Shown: in pieces, positions 35,051-44,500 of the stretch
Layout of the letters: the number at the start of each line of letters is the position of its first letter
Numbering within the stretch: position 1 is the first letter of the stretch
From: Gemmatimonadaceae bacterium
GTDB lineage: Bacteria; Gemmatimonadota; Gemmatimonadetes; Gemmatimonadales; Gemmatimonadaceae
Assembly: GCA_035606695.1 (NCBI GenBank)
Contig: DATNEW010000029.1
Span: 101,514 to 165,513, forward strand
Direction of reading: 5' to 3'
DNA: 64,000 nt
The notes under the pieces: model-generated
Database searches by the model: none
Told to the model about the DNA's origin: nothing
What the model saw: the letters and a program-made list of their open reading frames with translations, nothing else
Made by a program: the position numbers and the translations under genes

Positions 35051-37741
35051 TCATTCCAGCCGCAATGCCTCGACGGGTTCCACGCGCGTGGCGGCGCGCG
35101 CCGGCAGTGCGCACGCTACCAAACCCACAGCGCCTACGACTACGACCGCCGCCGCATATGACGCTGGATCGTGTGCCGTCACGCCAGCGAGCATCGAAGC
35201 GGCGAACTGGGCTAGCCCGGCAGCGAGCAATACGCCGGCGACCAGACCGAGCGCCGTCGTCGCCAAGCCCGCGCGCAAGACGAGCCTCAACACAGCGCCA
35301 CGCGATGCACCGAGCGCCGAGCGAATGCCGAATTCCCGCGTGCGAGAGAACACGTTGTACGCCATGATACCGTACACGCCCAATCCGGCGAGCAGCACCG
35401 TGAGCACGGCGAACAGGCCCGTCAGCGTCATCGCGACGTTCTGACGGCGCACGATGCCGGAGAGCACGTCGCGCAGCGTGCGAGGCGCGAGCATCAACGC
35501 CTTCGAATTGAGTGCGCGAGCGGCGCCGGTTATCAGCGGCAGTACGGGTGCGACGTCGCCGCGCGTGCGGACCACGAACGATCCTGCGCCAATCTGTATC
35601 TGCTCGGACGACAAATAGATCGTCGCCGAGGCAGCGGACATCGCATCCTGTCGCACGTCGGCGACGACACCGACGATCTCGCGGAAGAGCAGCGTGTCCC
35701 CAGGACTTTGCGCGTAGAAGTCAGGCAATCGGATCCGCGCGCCGATGGGACTCGAGTTGGGCCAGTAGTGCTTGGCCAACGCTTCGCTGATCACCACGAC
35801 AGGCGCGCTCGTCGGCGAGTCGCCGGCGTTGAAGCCGCGGCCGGTGCGCACGGCCATTCCCATGGCGGCAAAGTACTCGGACGACGCGGTCGCCAGCACG
35901 GCACTCGGCCGGTCGTTTTGATCCATCGATCGGCCTTCGATTTGGAAGTGCGGCGAAATCCACGAGCCATTCCACGGGTTGGTCACCGTGTATCCGACGG
36001 CGGTCACGCCCGGTAGCGCGCGTACGCGTCGCACGAACGCATCGATGAACGCGCTGCGTGATCCTGGATCGCGATATTGCGGGCCGGGGTTGAGAACGAA
36101 CGCCGCCTGATGATTCGACATCTCGTATCCGAGATCCGTGTCCAGCAACGTCCGGAAGGTCCGCACGAACAGACTCGCGCCCACCACGAGCGCCACGGCG
36201 AGCGCGACCTGTGCCGACACGAGGACGCTCGACGCGCGGGCGGAAGCCGCGCCACGCGACGACGCACGCGCCGCGGTATCACCGAGCGTTTCGCGCACAT
36301 CGACGCGAGTCGCGGCGAGTGCCGGAACCGCCCCGAATATCACGCCCGAGGCCACCGATGCGCCGAGCGCGAACAACAGCACGCCCGCGTCTATGTGAAC
36401 CTCACCGAGCTTGGGCAGCATCGGACCGGCCAGGCGCAGCAGCGACGCCTTGAGAAGCGCGCCGAGCACGACGCCGATCGCCCCACCGGCGATCCCATAT
36501 AGAAGTGTTTCGGCGAGAGTTTGGCGGATGAGACGTCCGCGCCCGGCGCCCAGCGCAGTGCGAATGCCGAGCTCGCGGCGACGCGCGGCCGAGCGCGACA
36601 GAAAGAGTCCGGCGATGTTCGCGCATGCGGCGAGCAACACGATGAGCGCCCCGCCCATCACGAGGCGCAGCACCGATCCCGCTCCGCCGACGATGGCTTC
36701 GTGCAGCGGTGTGGGAAGCACCACACCGGCGTTCCGAATCTCCGGGTGCGCGGCTTGAATGCGCTGCCGGATAATCGCCAACTCGCTTCGCCACTGCGCC
36801 ATAGATACTCCGGGCTTGAGCCGTGCCACGGAGCGCCAAGCACGCGATCTGGCGAATTGCGTCCGCCGCAGGCCGGCGTCGACGTCGAATGGGAGGAGCA
36901 TGTCGGCGTTGAACGTCGGCCCGACGAAATATTCGGGGAGCACGCCGATCACGGTGAACGGTTTGCCGTTCAGCTGAACGCTGGAATTGACGATTTTCTG
37001 ATCGCCGCCGAACGTGCGCTGCCAAATTTGATACGTGATCATCACGACCGGTGACGCGCCCTGGGCAAAGTCATCGCTTCGGAACGTGCGACCGAGCGCT
37101 GGGCGGACGCCGAGCACGTCGAAGAAGCTCGGCGCGACCGATACGGACTGCCACGCATCCGTCGTGCGATCGTCGGAGTACGTGACGCCCTGGTAGCTTC
37201 CGAAGAGCGTGAGGCCGGCGAGCGACCGGCTCTGCGCCGCAAGCTCCTGAAGCTCGACGAGCGACAGCTTGTCGTTGTCGCCGTCGGTCGCCGCGGGCGT
37301 GGTGTAGAGACGATAGAGTTGTTCGGGCGCGCGAAACGGAAGCGGCGCGATCAATACACGGCGGACGACCGAAAACACGGCCGTATTCGCACCGATTCCC
37401 AGCGCCAGCGTCAGCAGGACGACCGCCGCGAACACCGGCGTGCGGCGCATGCCGCGGAGCGCGATCGTGAGATCGGCGCGCAGGTCTTCGAGCATGTTGC
37501 TCCGGCGCGCGTCGGCTTCAGTCTGCATGTCGATGTCCTCACAGTACCGTCGGGTGGCGTCCAGGTCGCCGAATTCCTGCGCGGCGCGGGCGTGCGCCTC
37601 ACGCGCGTCGACGCCCTGTCGGACGAGATCGCGCGCGCGCATGTCGATGTCGAACGCGATCTCCTCGTCGATGTCGGTCCGGATGCGCGCGGCGGACCGG
37701 GGCAGCCGAAGGAACCAGCGAATGGGTCGTATGGGTCGCAT
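35051..37741 (-). CDS. ADOP-family permease
   Basis: The 896-residue protein has the N-terminal helical domain (DIDEEIAFDIDMRARDLVRQG and AAQEFGD), helix 1 after LTIALRGMRRTPVFA, two MacB-type domains and two FtsX blocks (LLAACANIAGLFLSRSAARR and TREFGIRSALGASRGAVL), ending ATRVEPVEALRLE. ATG at 37741, preceded by GGAAAG, is preferred over a longer in-frame reading into the PadR gene. It is 17 bases downstream of PadR. Its 3' end abuts a transposase relic, so the original downstream sequence may have been lost. Confidence 0.85.
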   Translation of the reverse strand: MRPIRPIRWFLRLPRSAARIRTDIDEEIAFDIDMRARDLVRQGVDAREAHARAAQEFGDLDATRRYCEDIDMQTEADARRSNMLEDLRADLTIALRGMRRTPVFAAVVLLTLALGIGANTAVFSVVRRVLIAPLPFRAPEQLYRLYTTPAATDGDNDKLSLVELQELAAQSRSLAGLTLFGSYQGVTYSDDRTTDAWQSVSVAPSFFDVLGVRPALGRTFRSDDFAQGASPVVMITYQIWQRTFGGDQKIVNSSVQLNGKPFTVIGVLPEYFVGPTFNADMLLPFDVDAGLRRTQFARSRAWRSVARLKPGVSMAQWRSELAIIRQRIQAAHPEIRNAGVVLPTPLHEAIVGGAGSVLRLVMGGALIVLLAACANIAGLFLSRSAARRRELGIRTALGAGRGRLIRQTLAETLLYGIAGGAIGVVLGALLKASLLRLAGPMLPKLGEVHIDAGVLLFALGASVASGVIFGAVPALAATRVDVRETLGDTAARASSRGAASARASSVLVSAQVALAVALVVGASLFVRTFRTLLDTDLGYEMSNHQAAFVLNPGPQYRDPGSRSAFIDAFVRRVRALPGVTAVGYTVTNPWNGSWISPHFQIEGRSMDQNDRPSAVLATASSEYFAAMGMAVRTGRGFNAGDSPTSAPVVVISEALAKHYWPNSSPIGARIRLPDFYAQSPGDTLLFREIVGVVADVRQDAMSAASATIYLSSEQIQIGAGSFVVRTRGDVAPVLPLITGAARALNSKALMLAPRTLRDVLSGIVRRQNVAMTLTGLFAVLTVLLAGLGVYGIMAYNVFSRTREFGIRSALGASRGAVLRLVLRAGLATTALGLVAGVLLAAGLAQFAASMLAGVTAHDPASYAAAVVVVGAVGLVACALPARAATRVEPVEALRLE

Positions 37742-37758
37742 GATGACTTTCCGCGTGG

Positions 37759-38091
37759 TCAGCGGGCGTCGAGAACGCGATAGAGTGCCGCGACGTACGC
37801 GCGGAGGTCGCTCGACTGTGCCTTGAGCGCGGTGCGGCCGGCGGCGGTGAGCTCGTAGAACCGGGCGCGCCGGTTGGTTTCGCTGACGCCCCACGAAGCG
37901 CGAACGAGCTTCCGCTTTTCGAGCCGGTGGAGCGCCTGATACAGCGCCGCGCTGTCGATCGCGATGGCGCCGTCGGTGCGCGCCTTGACGAACTGGCCGA
38001 TGCCGTAGCCGTGCATCCGCTCCCAGGCGAGGGTGCGGAGCACGAGAAGATCGACGGTACCGTGGAGGAGATCGAGCGGCGGATGGGGCAT
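37759..38091 (-). CDS. PadR-family repressor
   Basis: The 110-residue product is a PadR winged helix: LLHGTVDLLVLRTLAWERMHGYGIGQFV, DSAALYQALHRLEKRKLVRASW and ETNRRARFYELTAAGRTALK. The usual GSLYPAL segment reads AALYQAL here. A perfect 13-base inverted repeat starts 2 bases before the start codon (38093-38123). The ADOP gene follows at 17 bases on the same strand. Confidence 0.9.
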   Translation of the reverse strand: MPHPPLDLLHGTVDLLVLRTLAWERMHGYGIGQFVKARTDGAIAIDSAALYQALHRLEKRKLVRASWGVSETNRRARFYELTAAGRTALKAQSSDLRAYVAALYRVLDAR

Positions 38092-38092
38092 G

Positions 38093-38150
38093 GTCTTATA
38101 GGTAATGGTCTTACCTATAAGACACTACGAGGGCAAGAATGGTTTGACAA
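38093..38150 (-). promoter_or_regulatory. PadR promoter with perfect 13-bp inverted repeat
   Basis: GTCTTATAGGTAA (38093-38105) and TTACCTATAAGAC (38111-38123) are perfect inverted arms around TGGTC. On the minus strand TTGTCA (38150-38145) and TAGTGT (38127-38122) are 17 bases apart, so the operator starts within the -10 box and runs to the start codon. Its centre GTAA-TGGTC-TTAC matches the GTAA-N5-TTAC units at 60271-60297. Confidence 0.75.
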
Positions 38151-38278
38151 GACCCCGTGTGCGTCAGGGCGTCCTTCAATGAGTGAAGCACTCTTGGCGG
38201 GCATATGGTCTCTACTGAGTCTGGAGTCGAAAGAAGGTTCCAGATGAACGCGGCTTTCACTCCCGGTTGGCTACGAGC

Positions 38279-38389
38279 CTCGCCGTCGCGACGCAAACGC
38301 ACGGGATGCAGGTTGGCATCCCGCTTCTGAGGGATTACCTGTGGCGCCGCTACTTCAGCGATGAAGCGATGGGTGTCGAGGGGTGCGAT
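38279..38389 (+). pseudogene. Metallophosphoesterase C-terminal fragment
   Basis: The translation LAVATQTHGMQVGIPLLRDY and LWRRYFSDEAMGVEG aligns with residues about 219-255 of the protein at 32869-33756 (FAVAAHTHGMQLGIPFLSDY, LWHHHFSDEAMGVEG). The first metal-binding His is Gln here, the rest of the gene is absent, and the frame then runs into palindromic sequence. It is a relic of a duplicated copy. Confidence 0.75.
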
Positions 38390-38433
38390 TCGCGTTCTTG
38401 TCGCGCGAATTCGCGCGACATCGGTGCGAATCG
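38386..38433. repeat. Nested perfect palindromes upstream of RHS gene
   Basis: TGTCGCGCGAA at 38399-38409 is followed directly by its exact reverse complement to 38420, giving a 22-base perfect palindrome. Outside it, CGATTCGC (38386-38393) and GCGAATCG (38426-38433) form a second inverted pair. The structure could be an operator or the hairpin end of a lost mobile element. Confidence 0.6.
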
Positions 38434-38456
38434 GGGTGACCCTGCGCGCCGTTTCA

Positions 38457-38482
38457 TCAGGTTAAATATCGATAATACCTGA
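38457..38482. promoter_or_regulatory. AT-rich palindromic element
   Basis: TCAGGT and ACCTGA are inverted arms around an AT-rich centre that contains the palindrome TATCGATA. It is the most AT-rich stretch in the gap before the RHS gene and lies 79 bases ahead of its start, where a promoter or operator would be expected. Confidence 0.4.
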
Positions 38483-38488
38483 ATTTAC

Positions 38489-38522
38489 ATGCGCGGTCCG
38501 GCCTGGACCGCGCATTGCTTTT
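38489..38522 (+). terminator. Rho-independent terminator-like hairpin
   Basis: ATGCGCGGTCC (38489-38499) and GGACCGCGCAT (38505-38515) form a perfect 11-bp stem with a GGCCT loop, followed by TGCTTTT. It stands 39 bases before the RHS start, so it would either end transcription from upstream or attenuate the RHS transcript. Confidence 0.7.
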
Positions 38523-38560
38523 AAGGGTGGCCTCCCTCACTCCCACCCCGGAGCCCGCCT

Positions 38561-41500
38561 GTGTCGGTCGCCTGCATCGCAGCTCGTTTTGGACGCGCGC
38601 TCATCGTGTGCGCGGTACTCCTCGGTCTCCGCCCACGACCGCTCTGCGCGCAGCGCGTCGTGCCAGTCTCGGCGACCGTTTACACAGACTTCGATGCTGA
38701 TTATCCGGCCACGCCGGTTGCGTATCTGACGGTCGGATTTCGAAACACGACGAATCAGGCCGTTTTGGTCCCAATCGCAAACTATAGCTGCGGGCCGTAT
38801 CTCGAGACCCGCGTCATCACGTGGCCAACGGACTGGCGACAGTTCACGTTCTGTTTTCCGTTCGGCTTGAGCAACCTTGCTCCCCAGGGAACGGATTACA
38901 TCACCTTCGAGCTCGGCCTAAAGCCGTTCCCGCCAGTCAGCGGCACCGTATCGTTCACGCTCGACGGTGTCCCGTACGCCGTCACGCTCCATCCGAGCCT
39001 GGACGCGGACAACGAAGTCGTTTGGGACGCCACGATCATCGCGCCCAGCTACCCGGCGGTCTCTCCCAAAGGCATTTCGGCGGCGATCGCTCCGTCGAAC
39101 GCGAGAAGCGAGGCGTTCACCGTCACGAACGGTGGCTCATCGGCGGGGACGTTCAACCTCGTCCCCAATTGCGGGACGTTTGCCGCGAGCGGCTGCACGG
39201 CATCGCCGTCCACGATCACCCTCGGGCCCGGCGGCGCATCGAACGTCAGCGTCAATTATGTCTCGGGCGCTCTCGGGTTGTCGACGACGATCTCTCTCCG
39301 TGCGACGGACGCGTCCACCGGCATCAACGATTCCGGCACTGTCACCGTCACGACCGCGTCGGTTCGTCCGCCCACGCTATCGATATCTCCGTCACCCAGC
39401 GTCCAACTGACGTCAGCCATCAACGGATTCTCCATCTCGATCTGCTCGCCGGACGGAACCTTGAACGGGCCGAGCTTCACGCTCAATGGTTCTGGTATTT
39501 CGCCGACGGCGTACTACGCGATCTCCGTCGCGAACTGTGCCACGGCGATGCAGGCGGATTTTCACTCGCCGCCATTGTGGCGCGGCGCTAACACCATCAC
39601 CGCGAGCGTCACGGACGGCGCTGGACACGGCGCGAGTGGCTCTTGGGCGCTCAGCTATGACGATACGCAGGACATCACGCCGATCCTCACGGCGCCACGG
39701 ACGTTCCTGCTCGCCGTGCCCGGGCAATCGTACGTCGACACGTTCACGGTGCGGAACACCGCGATCGCTCCCGTCACTTACACCGTCTGGGCGGGAACCA
39801 GCGGGTCGCCCATCGACGATCCACATCCCGTCGGTGATTTCGACTTCACGGATGAGCAGACTTTTAATGTCACGCTCAATCCGGGTCAGGTGCTCCGCGT
39901 TCCCGTGCAGTACGGAGCTGCCGCGCAGAACAGCAGTGCGACGCTCATCTTTCTCGTATCGTGGCACGGTACGACGATTCAGAAGGCCATCGGAGAGAAC
40001 ATCACGGTCTCGGTGCCCGATACCTACGTGCTGTCGGTGACGCCGAAGATGACGACACCGACGACGCTCCCCGCGGGCTCGCATCAGTGGGTGCAGGCGT
40101 TCGTCAATAACACCGGCACGTCGAGCGGCACGTTCGCGCTGAGCGTCGTCTGCACCGGCACGGCCACAAACTGCACCCTGCCGAACGGTTCGTCGGTGTT
40201 CGCGTCGAATCAGGCAGTAACAGTCTTTTACGACGTCAGTGCGTCGGGACCGGGGCAAATCGTCGTGCGCGTCACGGGACCCGCCGGCGTCGCCAATCCA
40301 TCGCCGCCGGACTCCGCCATCATCAAGATCGTGGGCGCCGACGTCAGCCCGCCGATCATGACCGTCTCGCCGTCGAGCGACGGCGCGACACCGTCGGTCT
40401 TCACGAATCTCACGTCGCTCGTCGTGGACGTGTGCGACCCGGACGGGACCGTCGGCACGCCGGTACTCACGCACAACGGTGCAGTTCAACCGGGTGGGAT
40501 CGTGACGGTGACGCACGTGCCTGGGTGCCTGACGTCGAAGCACGTCGTATTTCCGCAATCGTTTTCCGGCGCTGACTGGATCGTTCTGGATGTCACGGAC
40601 GGCATTCACCCCGTCGAATACGCGCAGTGGTATTTCTACGACGACGCCAGCGATCACGCACCGGGGATCGCGCCGCACGCAGACACACGTGTTCCGATCA
40701 ACACCGTTGTCACGGACACGTTCCGCATCACGAATCCGGGATGGCATACGGCGCAGTACAGCATAGGCGTGCCGTGCCCCGGATCATGCGCTGGGCCGGC
40801 GACGCAAACAATCAGCGTCGGTGCCAGGCAGACCGCGACGATTCCGTTTACCTACACGTCGCCGGCAGTGGTTGGTGCGGGAATGACAATCGCGGCTCGA
40901 GCGAAGTACTCGAGTGCGTATTCGACAGACTCGAGTAGTCAATCGTTCCGGGCCGTGACTGGTGCGCTGCTGCCGCCGCAGATCACGGTGACACCGCCGA
41001 ACGGCACGATCGTTACCTCGCCGGCCGCGACGATCGTGATCGACGCGTGTGATCCGGACGATCAGATCACGTCCGTCAGCGCAACGTGGCACGGACAACG
41101 TCTTCCGAATGGATTCCTCACGCGACAGGTGGCCGGTTGCGCGTCCCACTGGACCGAAACATTCCCGGTGACGCTCCTGCCGTGGGATCAGACGCTGGAT
41201 GTGACGGCGGTCGACACCACCGGACACACGGTCACTCGTTCCGTCACGATCGGGTGGTCCGCCCCCCTCACGTTGTTTCAGCCGGCCGTGCGCGCGCAGT
41301 CGTTCCTCCACCGCGTCGCGCCTGCAATCACCGCGGTCGACACGTTCACGGTCACGAACACCGGCAGTTTCACTGCCGCGTATGCACTTGCACCAACGTG
41401 CGGTGCGTTCGGCAACTGCACCGTGACGCCGGCGACGTTGAGCGTCGCCGCGGGTGCGTCGCAGCGGGCCGTCGTGTCGTACACCACGCCGACGGTTCGC

Positions 41501-44500
41501 GATGTCCCCGACACCGTAAAGCTCGCGGCGCGATATACGTCGCCGTATGGCGGACAAATCGCGGCGTCGGCGGCTCGTGCCGTCATCGTTCCTTCGCTCG
41601 AGGTCGCACCGCTCGTCACGAACGGCGGGTTCACCGGCGTCGGCGCGCTCGATCCGTCGTTTGTTGGCCTGTCACTATTCTCGGTCACCAACCGCAACTC
41701 GACCGAAGTGACGTTCACGCTGTCCCCACATACTGACGGCCTGTTTTCAATCCGCGACGCCGACAGCGTCGTGACGATCCAACCGGGCGAGACTGCCACT
41801 GAGATCATGACGGTGGTAGCGCCGCCCATCGTCGGCGTCTCGGACCGCGTCACGCTGACGGTGAGCTACCTGGGTGCGGACGGTATCGTCCGCGCGGATT
41901 CTGCATCGACCCCGTGGATCACGCGGGCGTCGATCGCGGCGGTCGCGGTTACGCCGATCACCTCGACCCAGGCCGTCTTCCCGAACGCTGTGTCGAACGA
42001 CGTCTCGTACGCCGTCACGAACACCGGCAATGTCGGCGTGATGCTGAACGAGACCATTCTCGAATGCAGCGGTATCGCCTCCAACTGCGGACCGAGCGGG
42101 AACATCACCATCTTTGTCGATCAGACCGTCGGCGTTGGCATTCATTTCGACGTGCGCGCCGGTGCCACATCCGGCGTGATTCGCGCCCTCCTGACCGGCA
42201 CCGGCGGTTTCGCGTCGTACTCGCAGATCGTCACGATCAACCTCGCGCTCAACGGCGCGTTCGCTGCTCTCGCGGTCACTCCCAAAGGCGCATCGCTGCG
42301 CAGCCGCACCAATCGCGATTTCCATCAGCGTTTCTATATCACCAACAGCGGCAATCGGGCGGCGGACGTCATCACGGCGGCCGAGTGCGACGGGTCGGCG
42401 ATCGTCACCTGCGACTCGCTCGATCGCGCGTCGCTGCACCTCGATCCGCAGCAGACGGACTCGGTGGAATATCACGTGCGTACGTCGAACGCCGCGTCGT
42501 CCGTCGGTACGATGCGCCTTGGGGCATCGGCGACGAACTTCGCGACCAGCGACACGGGTCGAGTGACGCTGACGCTCGACGCGATTACGGACATCACGGT
42601 GACGTCGCGACTACCCGCTGCGGCCGCGACGCTTCGCGACGAGTGTGTCACCGCCGCTGCCGGCGCCGACGCGGCGCTCGAGTGCGGCGATCTCCGACTC
42701 GCGCATACCCTGCCCGCGACGACGACGATGGGCCGCACCCATGCGCCCACGCTCGTCTACGACTCGCGGCACCACGACGGCATCGTCCTGTTCCCGGCCG
42801 ACGTCGCCATCGGACTCGGCAACCAGACGGATTCGATCGCGGTGCACGTCACCATCGATGGTCATACGCCCGTCACGAAGATGTTCGCGTGGGACGCGTC
42901 GTGGAACGGACAAAGTGTGCGTCGCGTCGTCGTTCCGGTGGACATCAAGGCACTGCACCTCACGACTGGCGCCTACCACTTCACCATTGCGGTGGATGCG
43001 CTAACGAGCACGGGACCGTTGCAGCAGCAGGACGCGGGGATGGTCGCGGTCGTCAATCGGACTGATAGCCCGTTCGGCGCCGGCTGGTGGCTCGACGGTC
43101 TCGAGCAACTCGTCGCCTACACGGCAACGCAGAAATTGTGGATTGGCGCCGATGGAAGCACGCGGCTGTACACGCAATCCGCCGTGGATTCGGTGTGGAC
43201 CGTTCAGCCGGCGATCGATCGGCCGGACACGCTCACGTGCAGCGGCAGTTTCTGCGCTCGCCATCTGAGAAATGGGGCGTACGTCCGCTTCGACAACACG
43301 GGCCGCCACGTCGCGACCGTCAACTCGCAGGGCCACGTCACGACGTTCCACTACGACACGAATTGGGAATTGCTCACCGGCATTACGCTACCGACCGTCT
43401 CACTGGGCAATCTGTTTCAGCATTACACATTCACATATTCGGATACTGCAAACGCGCATGCGCTGTTGAGTCGCGTTGACGCCGCCGCGATTCCCGGTCA
43501 GCCTCGCGTGGTGCAAGTCGTCCACGCGCCAGGTTCGGCGGATATCCTGTCGTTTCGCGGCCCCGACACGACAAGTATTGCGTTCAGCTACGACGCCGGC
43601 GGGCGGTTGAGCACACGCACGGACCGTCGCCACTATACGACCAGCTTCTCGTACGATCCGCTCGCCGGGACGCTGACGGGCGCGACGCTCGACATGGCGG
43701 ACGCCGCCATTCAGAACGTCACGACGACGTTCTGCGTCGCCGAAGCCGCGAGTGCGAGCACCTGCGCGCATGCGCCCGTCGATACGTCGGCGCTGTGGAC
43801 GACGATCACCGGACCACGCACCGACACGGTCGTCGTGACGCGCATCGCGGTGAACGCCTTTGGTGCGCCGATGCGTATCGTGAATGCGCACGGCGACGCG
43901 ACGCAGATCGAGCGCACGGACACTCACTGGCCAGCGCTCGCGACGGCGACCGTGCAGCCAAATGGGCATCGCGTGATGACGCGCTATGACTCCTTACGCG
44001 CGCTCCCGCTCGAGACGGTGGACGAAGACCCGCTCGGCGACGGCGTGAATGCGCACACGCGCTACACGTGGGATACGAAGTGGGATCGGGTGACGTCGAC
44101 CGTGTCGCCTATGGGCGTGATGAACACGTTCGCGTATGATCCTGCGAGCGGCGATCGGATGTGGCAGCAGGATGGGCGCGGGGCGATGAGTCGGGTGACG
44201 TTCACGTACAATGCAAACCACCAACTCTCGACGATCCAACAACCGGGGAATTCGAGTGCGCAAGTCGACTCGATAGCATATGAGTCCGTGACCGGAAATG
44301 TCGCATATACTCGATCCCCGATGCTGTTTACGACCACGTTCCATACCGATCCTATCGGTCGGATCGATGTTACGACAACTCCAATCGATTCCAATCAAAC
44401 ACAATGGCGTGTCGGCCGAGTGACGTATGATCTCCTCGACCGCGTGTTAACAAGCGCCGACAGCGCCGGCGGCCAGGCGTTGCGTCTCGAGAACTCCTTT

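Noticed and set aside
39413..40747. 444-residue open frame on the minus strand
   Set aside because: Opposite the Ig-repeat part of the RHS protein, Arg-rich, no recognisable motif.
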